From an uncultured Alphaproteobacteria bacterium (GTDB lineage Bacteria > Pseudomonadota > Alphaproteobacteria > HIMB59 > GCA-002718135), in NCBI GenBank assembly GCA_902571865.1, contig CACGDO010000001.1, positions 270,315-334,314 of the forward strand: DNA of 64,000 nucleotides, given 5' to 3'. A program made the translations under genes and the position numbers. The notes under the pieces were generated by a model. The model was not told where the DNA came from. It saw only the letters and a program-made list of their open reading frames with translations, and did not search any database. How positions within the stretch are numbered: position 1 is the first letter of the stretch; every line of letters starts with the position of its first letter. Shown here in pieces: positions 56,666 to 64,000 of this stretch.

Positions 56666-57666
56666 TGGATCAAGCTTTAATATTAAATAAAATTCTCGAG
56701 CAACAAAATCTGAATATTGAAGAGAGTATGTATATATTCAATAAAATTATGAGTGGAGAATTAGATGATATTAAAATTACATCAATACTAATTGGTTTAA
56801 AGTTAAAAGGTGAAACAAAAGAAGAAATAATCGGTGCAGCCAAAGTAATGAGAGAGAAATCTCTAAAAATAAACTCTCCTGAAAATACAATTGATACATG
56901 TGGCACTGGTGGAGATATGAAAGACACATTAAACATATCAACAAGTGCAGCAATAGTTGCTGCAAGCGCTGGCGTTACTATAGCAAAGCATGGTAACCGT
57001 TCGGTTAGTTCAAAATCAGGTTCTGCAGATATGCTAGAAAAAATAGGTTATAAGATTACAAATAATGTAGAAGATTTAGAAAACTCATTATCAAATAAAA
57101 ATTTTTGCTTTTTATTTGCTCAAAATCATCATTCTGCCATGAAGAATGTAATTAATGTTCGTAAGAATTTAGCTACACGTACAATTTTTAATTTATTAGG
57201 CCCTCTTACAAATCCTGCTAAAGCAAGTAAACAGCTTCTAGGTGTCTATTCAAGAGATTTAGTTTCTATGCATTGTAATTGCTTAAAAGAATTAGGTTCT
57301 GAAAAAGCTATGGTTGTTCACGGATTGGATGGTTTAGATGAAATAAGTTTATCCGATAATACTCTAATAAATGAATTGAAAGATAATAAAGTTCTGGAAT
57401 ATAGTTTTGATCCAAGAGACTATGGTTATGATTTAATTAAATTAGAAGATATAAAAGGTGGAGATCCAGAATATAATGCAAATTGTTTTAATAAAATGAT
57501 TAATGGTGATTATAGAGAGTTTCAAATGATTGTAGAAATAAATGCAGGAGCGGCAATATATTTATCCAATTTAAGAAATAATCTAAAAGAGAGTTTTGAT
57601 TTAGCAAAAAAAACAATTGAGGAAAGAGTTACAAAAAATTTTGTAAATTCACTAATTAATGAGTAA
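56665..57666 (+). CDS. trpD: Anthranilate phosphoribosyltransferase
   Basis: Attaches phosphoribose to anthranilate. The PRPP-binding loop is DTCGTGGDMKDTLNISTS (about 73-90), followed by KHGNRSVSSKSGSADMLE and the HSAMKNV and RTIFNLLGPLTNPA motifs. 333 residues, normal. Coupled to trpG (one-base overlap) and trpC (8-base overlap). Confidence 0.97.
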   Translation: MDQALILNKILEQQNLNIEESMYIFNKIMSGELDDIKITSILIGLKLKGETKEEIIGAAKVMREKSLKINSPENTIDTCGTGGDMKDTLNISTSAAIVAASAGVTIAKHGNRSVSSKSGSADMLEKIGYKITNNVEDLENSLSNKNFCFLFAQNHHSAMKNVINVRKNLATRTIFNLLGPLTNPAKASKQLLGVYSRDLVSMHCNCLKELGSEKAMVVHGLDGLDEISLSDNTLINELKDNKVLEYSFDPRDYGYDLIKLEDIKGGDPEYNANCFNKMINGDYREFQMIVEINAGAAIYLSNLRNNLKESFDLAKKTIEERVTKNFVNSLINE

Positions 57667-58459
57667 TATACTTCAAAAAATTTGTGAAGATAAATCTAAA
57701 GAATTAGAAGAAACAAAGAAAAGATGTTCTTTTAAAACATTAGAAAAATTAATTTCTTCAAAATTAGAGAAACGTGAATTTAAAGAAAAATTACTTTCAG
57801 CTCAAAATAATAAAAAAAATTTTATAATTGGCGAAGTAAAAAAACAAAGTCCAAGTGCAGGTGAAATAATTTCAGATTACAAACCAGAAGATATTGCTAT
57901 TTTATATGAAAGATCAGGTATTGGGGCATTATCGATTTTAACAGAAAGTAAATATTTTTTAGGCAATATTGATCATTTATCTCTAGTTAAAAATAAAACA
58001 AATTTACCTATTTTAAGAAAAGATTTTATTATTGATAAATATCAAATTTTAGAAAGTAAGATTTATCAAGCAGACTGTATATTGTTAATTTTATCAATAT
58101 TATCAGATGAACAGGTAATAGAATTTATAAATTATGCAAATGAATTAAAATTAGATTGTATTATAGAGGTTCATGATGAAGACGAACTGAAAAGAGCAAT
58201 CAAATTAGACTACCCTGTTATCGGAATTAATAATAGAAACCTTAAAAGTCTTGAAATCAATTTAAATAACTCAATAAATTTGAATCAAAATTTAACAAAT
58301 GATTATATTTTAATTGCAGAGAGTGGAATTAAAACTTCTGATGATATAAAAAAATTTAATTCAACAGGAATTTATAATTTTTTAATTGGAGAAAGTTTGT
58401 TAATATCTAAAGACAAAGAAAAGAAAATTGGAGAATTACTTTTAAATGAGTCATATTAA
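57659..58459 (+). CDS. trpC: Indole-3-glycerol phosphate synthase
   Basis: Closes the indole ring. Monofunctional 266-residue form without PRAI (TrpF). Barrel motifs: IGEVKKQSPSAGEI (about 57-70), ILRKDFIIDKYQILESK, ADCILLILSIL, EVHDEDELKRA, GINNRNLKSLEINL and AESGIKTSDDI. trpF, trpB and trpA are not in this window. The end overlaps moaC by 14 bases. Confidence 0.97.
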   Translation: MSNILQKICEDKSKELEETKKRCSFKTLEKLISSKLEKREFKEKLLSAQNNKKNFIIGEVKKQSPSAGEIISDYKPEDIAILYERSGIGALSILTESKYFLGNIDHLSLVKNKTNLPILRKDFIIDKYQILESKIYQADCILLILSILSDEQVIEFINYANELKLDCIIEVHDEDELKRAIKLDYPVIGINNRNLKSLEINLNNSINLNQNLTNDYILIAESGIKTSDDIKKFNSTGIYNFLIGESLLISKDKEKKIGELLLNESY

Positions 58460-58901
58460 TAAAAAAGGAAATCCTTATATAATTGACATATCAAATAAAG
58501 ATGTCACAGAAAGATTAGCAGTTGCTTCAGGTGAAATTAAATTTGATAAAGAAACGTATAAAAAAATAAAATCATTTGAAACTAAAAAAGGGAACCTTGA
58601 AAAAACTGCAATTATTGGTGGCATTATGGGAGCAAAAGAAACTTCAAGATTGATACCGCTTTGTCATAATATTCCAATCGATCACATAAATATTGAGGTT
58701 ATAAAAAATGATAAAAAATTAAGTCTTATTGTCAAAAGTACAGTTAAAACAAACGCAAATACTGGCGTGGAAATGGAGGCATTAACCGCTGTTACAATTA
58801 GCTGTCTTACGATTTATGATATGTGTAAGTACTTAAATAAAAAAATTAAAATACAAAATATACATCTATTGTCAAAAACTGGCGGTAAATCTAATATTTA
58901 A
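58446..58901 (+). CDS. moaC: Cyclic pyranopterin monophosphate synthase MoaC
   Basis: Second protein of the first molybdenum-cofactor step. The 151-residue sequence has VDIS-like IDISNKDVTERLAVASGEI (13-31), KKGNLEKTAIIGGIMGAKETS, LIPLCHNIPID and TGVEMEALTAVTISCLTIYDMCKY, all family hallmarks. It follows trpC as in other alphaproteobacteria, but the usual moeA after it is missing, so molybdopterin loading genes must lie elsewhere if the pathway is complete. Confidence 0.96.
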   Translation: MSHINKKGNPYIIDISNKDVTERLAVASGEIKFDKETYKKIKSFETKKGNLEKTAIIGGIMGAKETSRLIPLCHNIPIDHINIEVIKNDKKLSLIVKSTVKTNANTGVEMEALTAVTISCLTIYDMCKYLNKKIKIQNIHLLSKTGGKSNI

Positions 58902-58930
58902 ATAACTGAAAAATATATATTTTTACATTT

Positions 58931-58945
58931 GTTCTTGTTTTGATC
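58931..58945 (+). promoter_or_regulatory. Degenerate second LexA-type half-site pair
   Basis: GTTC (58931-58934), seven bases, GATC (58942-58945). This differs by one base from the alphaproteobacterial SOS box GTTC-N7-GTTC and lies six bases before the clear box. It could be a weaker second operator. Confidence 0.35.
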
Positions 58946-58950
58946 TTAAA

Positions 58951-58965
58951 GAACATATATAGAAC
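58951..58965 (+). promoter_or_regulatory. SOS box (LexA operator) of lexA
   Basis: GAAC ATATATA GAAC is an exact match to the alphaproteobacterial LexA operator, the direct repeat GTTC-N7-GTTC, read from the opposite strand. It lies four bases before the lexA ATG, so bound LexA would block its own transcription or early elongation. This supports autoregulation and an intact SOS switch. Confidence 0.85.
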
Positions 58966-58969
58966 GATA

Positions 58970-59596
58970 ATGCTTACTAAAAAACAAAAAGAGCTATACG
59001 ATTATTTAAAAAGTTACATTTCAAGTAATGAAATTTCCCCTTCTTTTGAGGAAATGAAAAGTGCAGTTAATCTGAAATCAAAGTCAGGTATTCATAGATT
59101 AATAACAAGTCTAGAAGAAAGAGGTTTTATCAAAAGATTAAAGCACAAAGCAAGAGCAATGGAAATTATTAATAAAGATAATATTGATAATGAAAATTCT
59201 TTGTCGAATAGCATTAATATCCCATTAATTGGAGCAATAGCTGCAGGTGAAGCAATAGAAGCTATTGAAAATGCTGATGAATTTGTTTCTGTGCCCTCCT
59301 CAATGACATCACCAAATGCTAAATATTTTGGATTAAAAGTAAAAGGTCTATCTATGATAGATAAAGGAATATTTGACGGTGATATTGCTGTGATAAAAAA
59401 GACAAATAATGTTGAAAATGGAAAAATTGCAGCTGTTATTACACAAGATAACGAGGTTACTCTAAAAACTATTAAATTTGATCGAAACAAGGTTTTGTTA
59501 ATTCCTGCTAATCAAAGTTTTCAGACAAAGGAATATGAAGCAGGTGAAATCCAAGTCCAAGGGACTTTATCTGGTATTATAAGAAAATATAATTAA
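58970..59596 (+). CDS. lexA: LexA repressor
   Basis: SOS-response repressor with self-cleaving protease domain. The start is ATG 58970, giving the canonical MLTKKQKELYDYLK; a frame extended to 58940 would run through the operator. The winged helix spans 1-65 (SPSFEEMKSAVNLKSKSGIHRLITSLEERG). The cleavage site is Ala92-Gly93 in IGAIAAGEAIE, with catalytic Ser128 (KGLSMID) and Lys166 (VTLKTI). 208 residues. An SOS box lies directly upstream. comEC, often between lexA and gltX, is absent. Confidence 0.97.
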   Translation: MLTKKQKELYDYLKSYISSNEISPSFEEMKSAVNLKSKSGIHRLITSLEERGFIKRLKHKARAMEIINKDNIDNENSLSNSINIPLIGAIAAGEAIEAIENADEFVSVPSSMTSPNAKYFGLKVKGLSMIDKGIFDGDIAVIKKTNNVENGKIAAVITQDNEVTLKTIKFDRNKVLLIPANQSFQTKEYEAGEIQVQGTLSGIIRKYN

Positions 59597-59602
59597 TAGT
59601 TT

Positions 59603-59618
59603 ATCTTAATATTAAGAT
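59603..59618. repeat. 16-base perfect palindrome before gltX
   Basis: ATCTTAATATTAAGAT is a perfect inverted repeat running into the first gltX ATG. It could be an operator or part of a weak terminator for lexA, or be chance in AT-rich DNA. Confidence 0.35.
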
Positions 59619-61017
59619 GACTATGTTACAAACACGATTTGCACCCTCTCCTACTGGCAATCTACATCTTGGAGGTGCTAGAACTGCTTTAATTAATTAT
59701 ATTGTAAGTAAGAAATCAGCATCATCTAAATTTTACTTAAGAATTGAAGATACAGATCATGAAAGATCAAAACAAGAATACGCAGATAACATAACTAATT
59801 CTTTAAAATGGCTTGGGCTTAATTGGGATGAGGAAATTCAAGTTCAATCTAAAAGATTATTAAGGCATCAAGAAATTGCAAGAGAATTACTTCAAAAAAA
59901 ACAAGCTTTTAAATGCGTATGTTCTGAAGAAAAAATAGCTAACATAAGAAAGTTAATTAAAGAAAATAAAAATTATTCTAAAAAAATATGTACTGAATGT
60001 AAGAATGATAATGATATTCAAAGTAGAGATGAAGGTTTTGTAGTAAGATTAGATGTACCGGATGAAGGCAATTTAAAAATTAATGATACAATTCAAGGAG
60101 ACGTTACAATAGCAAATTTAGAGTTAGATGATTTTATTTTACTAAGAAAAGATCAATCACCAACGTATATGTTATCTGTAGTAGTGGATGATCATGATTT
60201 AGGAGTCAATTATATTATTAGAGGTGACGATCATTTTATTAATACTTTTAGACAATACTACATATATAAATTTATGAATTGGGATATACCTCAATATGCT
60301 CATATTCCTCTTATTCACGGAGAAGATGGAACTAAATTATCAAAAAGACATGGTGCCGTAAATATTTTAGATTTAAAAAAAGATGGTTATTTAAAAGAAG
60401 CAATTATTAACAATCTTATACTTTTAGGTTGGTCAAATAACCAAGAGAAATCAGAAGCTATTGAATTAGAGAAAATAATTGAAAATTTTGAAATATCAAA
60501 TTTATCTAAATCATCTAGTATATTTAGTTTTGATAAATTAGATTTTTTTAATAATTTTTATTTAAGAAAAGAAAACGGAATAGAAAAATTCATAAACTTT
60601 TGTGAAAGTGATGCTGAATTATATAAATATTTACAAAAAGATGAGACAAAAATGAAAAATATTTTTAATGTTTATAAAAAAGATATTAAAAAACTAAGTG
60701 ATTTGAATGATACAATTAAAGTTTATTTTGATGAAAATTATAAAATAAATAAGACAGAAAAACTGACCTCAGAATTTGGAAGTATTTTTAAAGAATTTTT
60801 AAATTTAATTGGGGAAATAAATGATTGGAATAGGGATAATATTCAAAATGTCATAAATGATTTTTTGAAAAATAATAATATTAAATTCCCTGTTTTAGGT
60901 AAACCAATAAGATTTTTACTAATAAATTCCTATCAAGGACCTTCAATTTCTGATATTTTTATAATATTAGGTAAAAAAGATACTATTGATAGATTAAATC
61001 AATATAGAGATAATTAA
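59617..61017 (+). CDS. gltX: Glutamyl-tRNA synthetase
   Basis: Class I aminoacyl-tRNA synthetase charging tRNA with glutamate. The HIGH-type motif is [14 protein letters not shown] and the KMSKS-type motif is [21 protein letters not shown] lies between. 466 residues, normal. The start may be ATG 59617 or ATG 59623 ([12 protein letters not shown]); neither has a clear ribosome site. Because gatCAB is in the window the organism probably makes Gln-tRNA by the indirect route, in which a GltX mischarges tRNA-Gln; whether this copy does so cannot be told. Confidence 0.95.
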   Translation: MTMLQTRFAPSPTGNLHLGGARTALINYIVSKKSASSKFYLRIEDTDHERSKQEYADNITNSLKWLGLNWDEEIQVQSKRLLRHQEIARELLQKKQAFKCVCSEEKIANIRKLIKENKNYSKKICTECKNDNDIQSRDEGFVVRLDVPDEGNLKINDTIQGDVTIANLELDDFILLRKDQSPTYMLSVVVDDHDLGVNYIIRGDDHFINTFRQYYIYKFMNWDIPQYAHIPLIHGEDGTKLSKRHGAVNILDLKKDGYLKEAIINNLILLGWSNNQEKSEAIELEKIIENFEISNLSKSSSIFSFDKLDFFNNFYLRKENGIEKFINFCESDAELYKYLQKDETKMKNIFNVYKKDIKKLSDLNDTIKVYFDENYKINKTEKLTSEFGSIFKEFLNLIGEINDWNRDNIQNVINDFLKNNNIKFPVLGKPIRFLLINSYQGPSISDIFIILGKKDTIDRLNQYRDN

Positions 61018-61019
61018 AT

Positions 61020-62378
61020 ATGGCTGATTACGAAGATAAAAAAGTTAACGATAAACAGTTTACTCTATTCAACAATGAGAGTGGTAAATCGTATCAAATT
61101 CCACTTATTGAAAGTAAAGATGGTCCGAATGTTTTGGATATTCGTAAACTTTATCAAGAAACAGGTTTATTTACTTTTGATCCAGGTTTTACTTCAACTG
61201 CATCATGTGAATCTGGAATAACATATATAGATGGTGAAAAAGGAATTCTGCGTCATAGAGGCTACGATATCCACGATTTGGCATCTAAAAGTGAATTTCT
61301 TGAAGTTTGTTATCTTTTACTGCACGGTGAATTACCATCTCCTGAAGACAAGCAGAAATTTAAAGATGTAATAACCAATCATACAATGTTGCATGAGCAA
61401 CTGGTAAATTTATACAGAGGTTTTCGTAGAGATGCGCACCCTATGGCAATTATGGTAGGTGTTGTTGGCGCCCTTTCCGCCTTTTATCATGACAGTACTG
61501 ATTTTTCAGACATTAATCAAAGAATGATTGCCTGTCATAGATTAATAGCAAAAATTCCAACAATAGGTGCAATGGCTTATAAATATTCCATTGGTCAACC
61601 ATTTGTTTATCCAAGAAATGATCTTTCTTATGCAGAAAATTTTTTATACATGACATTTTCTGTGCCATCAGAAGATTACAAGGTGAGTCCAAAAATTGTA
61701 AGAGCAATGGATAGATTTTTTACGTTACATGCTGATCATGAACAAAATGCATCTACTTCAACAGTAAGATTGGCAGGTTCTTCTGGTGCAAATCCTTTTG
61801 CTTGTATTGCTGCTGGTATTGCATCTTTGTGGGGACCAGCTCATGGCGGAGCAAATGAAGCAGTAATTAAAATGTTAGAAGAGATTGGTGATGTATCGAA
61901 TATACAAAAATTTATTGATAAAGCTAAAGATAAAAATGACTCTTTTAGATTAATGGGTTTTGGGCATAGAGTTTATAAAAACTATGATCCAAGAGCTACT
62001 GTGATGAAAGAAAGTGCACATGAGGTTTTAGAAGAATTAAATATGCAAGATGATCCATTGCTTAAAATTGCAATAGAATTAGAAAAAATAGCACTGAAAG
62101 ATGAATATTTTATTAGTAAAAAATTATTTCCAAATGTAGACTTCTATTCAGGTATAATTCTTAAAGCATTAGGTTTCCCTACAAGCATGTTTACTGTGTT
62201 GTTTGCAATAGGAAGAACTGTGGGATGGATATCACAATGGAAAGAAATGATAGAAGATCCTATTAATAAAATTGGCAGACCTCGTCAATTATACACTGGT
62301 TATAAAGCCAGACCATATCAAGTTGAGTCTTCTAGAGAAAAAAAATCAATTTTTAATTGGCTTTGGAAGAAGAATTAA
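61020..62378 (+). CDS. gltA: Citrate synthase
   Basis: First step of the TCA cycle. The proteobacterial type II form: [27 protein letters not shown] near 58-84, [25 protein letters not shown], the active-site [11 protein letters not shown] and [14 protein letters not shown]. 452 residues with an N-terminal domain ([16 protein letters not shown]) typical of this type. It lies two bases after gltX. Its last 26 bases overlap the 3' end of the convergent lpxB gene. Confidence 0.97.
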   Translation: MADYEDKKVNDKQFTLFNNESGKSYQIPLIESKDGPNVLDIRKLYQETGLFTFDPGFTSTASCESGITYIDGEKGILRHRGYDIHDLASKSEFLEVCYLLLHGELPSPEDKQKFKDVITNHTMLHEQLVNLYRGFRRDAHPMAIMVGVVGALSAFYHDSTDFSDINQRMIACHRLIAKIPTIGAMAYKYSIGQPFVYPRNDLSYAENFLYMTFSVPSEDYKVSPKIVRAMDRFFTLHADHEQNASTSTVRLAGSSGANPFACIAAGIASLWGPAHGGANEAVIKMLEEIGDVSNIQKFIDKAKDKNDSFRLMGFGHRVYKNYDPRATVMKESAHEVLEELNMQDDPLLKIAIELEKIALKDEYFISKKLFPNVDFYSGIILKALGFPTSMFTVLFAIGRTVGWISQWKEMIEDPINKIGRPRQLYTGYKARPYQVESSREKKSIFNWLWKKN

Positions 62379-63480
62379 GTAACTTATTTATACGGTTAAC
62401 ACTCACATCATAAGGACTAAAATCATTAACAATTTCTTTAAGGTACATATTAATTGAGTTAATTTGAGTTTCTTGTTTTTTTCTATCATTAAATAAATTT
62501 AGAAAAATATTTAATAACTTTTTTTCATTTAAATTTGAGTTAACAAGTTCCGGAATAATCATTTGGTTACTTATAATATTTATGAGATTTGCATATTTAA
62601 CTCTTACAAAATGCTTGATTAAAATTTCTGTGAAATAATTAAGTTTATAGATGACTATTTGAGGAATATTCCTTTTGGCAATTTCTAAAGAGGCAGTACC
62701 AGAGCAAGTTATACTTATGTAAACATCTTCATAATATTCATCAAATTTACTCATATCAGTTGAGATTATAGTCTCAGTTTTCCATTGCTTAGAATTTTCT
62801 TTAATTAAAGAGACAAGATGAGGCAAAGTTGGAATAAATATTTTATAATTTAGATTATTCTTAGATATATATTTTTCAATATAACTGAAATATTTCATAA
62901 GTTTTAATACTTCATTTTGTCTACTACCTGGTAAAAAAGAGAGGTACTTATATTTTCCTTTATTCTCTCTTTTTTTTATATGAAAAATTGGATGCCCAAT
63001 AAAAGTTTTATTTAGATTATCGAAATTGAAATATTTTTTTTCAAAATTAAACAATAAAAAAATTTCATCAAAAATATTTGCAAATTTCCTTGCTCTATAT
63101 GATCTCCACGCCCAAACAGTCGGTGCAACTACATGTATTATTTTATTATTATAATTTGATTTTCTTAATTGGTTTATAAGGTTGTAATTAAAATCTGGTG
63201 AGTCTATAGTTAAAACTAAATCATAATTATTTTTAATAATATAGTTTTTTAATTTTTTTATCATTTTTAAATATTTTGAAATTGAAAGTATTATTTCAAA
63301 AAGCCCTATAGATTTAAATTCTGATAAATCATAAATTTTATTAGAAATATATTTTTCGGATTGTTTGCCACAAACTCCATCAAATTGATATTTATCTATA
63401 TTCATTCTTGATAAAATATTTGAGCAAATATTTTCACCAGATTGTTCAGTACAACAAACAAAAATTTTTATTTTTTTCAA
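62353..63480 (-). CDS. lpxB: Lipid-A-disaccharide synthase
   Basis: Membrane-associated GT-B glycosyltransferase joining UDP-diacylglucosamine and lipid X. Features: [15 protein letters not shown] (9-23) as in the SxGExSG-like opening of Lpx[44 protein letters not shown] and [20 protein letters not shown]. The 375-residue length is usual. It starts with TTG within TTGA shared with the lpxI stop, a four-base coupled junction. Divergent in its middle but complete. Confidence 0.92.
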   Translation of the reverse strand: MKKIKIFVCCTEQSGENICSNILSRMNIDKYQFDGVCGKQSEKYISNKIYDLSEFKSIGLFEIILSISKYLKMIKKLKNYIIKNNYDLVLTIDSPDFNYNLINQLRKSNYNNKIIHVVAPTVWAWRSYRARKFANIFDEIFLLFNFEKKYFNFDNLNKTFIGHPIFHIKKRENKGKYKYLSFLPGSRQNEVLKLMKYFSYIEKYISKNNLNYKIFIPTLPHLVSLIKENSKQWKTETIISTDMSKFDEYYEDVYISITCSGTASLEIAKRNIPQIVIYKLNYFTEILIKHFVRVKYANLINIISNQMIIPELVNSNLNEKKLLNIFLNLFNDRKKQETQINSINMYLKEIVNDFSPYDVSVNRINKLLNSSSKAN

Positions 63481-64000
63481 TTTAGATCGACTGATGAGAT
63501 AAATAAATTATTTTGACTAGCATAATCAATAATTTTTTTCTTATCCAAAATTAAACACTTATTTTTTTGCAAAAATACACCTTCATAATTATATTTTTTT
63601 AAATTTTTCATTGTATCTAAGCCAATTAATGGAATATCAATTAGATTGCTTTGGTTTTGTTTTGAAAATTTAAACAGTACACCATTATCATCTTTTCTTT
63701 TATATTCTTTACATCTTTTTAACAATTCATCTGTACCTTCTATAGCTTCTAATCCTAAAACTAACTGATTTTGAATTATCATAGCCTGACCAACATCTAA
63801 TTTCTTGTAAATATGATATATTGATTTTGCTTTTTTTAAATTTAGAATTGCATTTTTAGAGGGCTTGATTTTTGTCAAATTTATTTCAGTTGAAAATAAT
63901 TCCTTGCAATATTTGGTCCAATTAAAAAAAATATATCCTTTAGTTTCAAAATATTTTTTCAAGCTCATTAAAAGATTATTGTCACCTTTTTTTTCTAATA
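63477..64000 (-). CDS. lpxI: UDP-2,3-diacylglucosamine pyrophosphatase LpxI (5' end cut by window)
   Basis: Hydrolyses UDP-2,3-diacylglucosamine to lipid X in lipid A synthesis, replacing LpxH in alphaproteobacteria. The visible part is the C-terminal DUF1009 domain: a GDNNLL segment matching the usual GDDALL, VGQAMIIQNQLVLGLEAIEGTDELLKRC, and a KFSKQNQSNLIDIPLIGLDTMKNL region. The reading frame stays open upstream of the ATG at 63968 to the window edge, so that ATG is internal; the N-terminal domain lies outside. Overlaps lpxB by four bases. Confidence 0.9.
   Translation of the reverse strand, partial: LEKKGDNNLLMSLKKYFETKGYIFFNWTKYCKELFSTEINLTKIKPSKNAILNLKKAKSIYHIYKKLDVGQAMIIQNQLVLGLEAIEGTDELLKRCKEYKRKDDNGVLFKFSKQNQSNLIDIPLIGLDTMKNLKKYNYEGVFLQKNKCLILDKKKIIDYASQNNLFISSVDLN

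Noticed and set aside
58940..58969. Upstream TTG extension of lexA
   Set aside because: It runs through the SOS operator and lacks conservation; MLTKKQ at 58970 is the canonical LexA start.
63477..63968. A complete 163-residue LpxI starting at ATG 63968
   Set aside because: The frame is open to the window edge and the GDDALL-like motif lies upstream of this ATG, so the gene is truncated by the window rather than short.
1..64000. CRISPR array, insertion sequence, restriction-modification or toxin-antitoxin locus
   Set aside because: No regularly spaced long repeats, transposase, nuclease/methylase pair or toxin family was recognised in either strand.

Overview
The window is a gene-dense, very AT-rich stretch of an alphaproteobacterial chromosome. 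Gene order places it: rpiB-glyA-nrdR-ribDEB, rpoZ-rsh-acpS-lepB-rnc-era-recO-parC, gatCAB, ntrYX-trkA, ispDF-pgpA-cinA-coq10-lipA-pdhCBA-ftsB-eno-kdsA-pyrG-secG-tpiA-ppiD-trpEGDC-moaC-lexA-gltX-gltA and lpxI-lpxB are the usual alphaproteobacterial backbone blocks. The AT bias, Lys/Asn/Ile-rich proteins, overlapping genes and absence of partners normally found at several junctions (lpd, dusB-ntrBC, hfq-hflX, dprA, comEC) suggest a streamlined marine lineage (SAR11-, HIMB59- or AEGEAN-169-like). The exact clade is inference.

Layout. 1-4480 (minus): riboflavin, one-carbon and pentose-phosphate genes. 4532-8866: glutaryl-CoA dehydrogenase, then a TakP-like TRAP binding protein convergent with its membrane subunits. 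8918-18513 (minus): topoisomerase IV A, repair, RNA processing, signal peptidase, ppGpp, omega, SmpB, DapA and tRNA-Ser(GCT). 18719-21096: a HupE-type metal transporter and a DUF4198-like periplasmic protein on divergent, overlapping start codons, plus a small membrane protein. 21079-29098: gatBAC (minus), ruvX, pyrB, plsY, topA. 29129-30680: a bleomycin-hydrolase-type peptidase and a small partner ORF. 30667-40486 (minus): a nine-gene closely packed unit ntrY-ntrX-trkA-dat-IMPase-HIBADH-eamA-msrB-MFS. 40547-42597: ispDF, pgpA, pncC. 42589-52754 (minus): lipoate/pyruvate dehydrogenase and central metabolism. 52804-62378: ppiD, trp genes, moaC, LexA with its SOS box, gltX, gltA. 62353-64000 (minus): lipid A genes, cut by the window end. 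The first gene (ribB or ribBA) is cut by the window start.

The most unusual object is pyrB (24773-25918). Its product carries about 70 extra N-terminal residues that read like the N-terminal DNA-binding region of a phage-type tyrosine recombinase, fused in frame to a complete aspartate carbamoyltransferase. No conventional start codon exists at the normal ATCase beginning. The fusion is preceded by three helically phased T(T/G)ACACA repeats resembling integrase arm sites. A second pair of phased heptamers (GTGCTAC) lies in the gap beside tRNA-Ser. Together they suggest remnants of mobile-element integration, one of which may have been captured by a housekeeping gene.

Other points: NtrX lacks the GAFTGA loop and Walker B acidic residues of sigma54 activators; four of five convergent gene pairs overlap at their 3' ends; many genes use GTG or TTG starts. 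No CRISPR array, insertion sequence, intact prophage, rRNA or classical defence system was seen.
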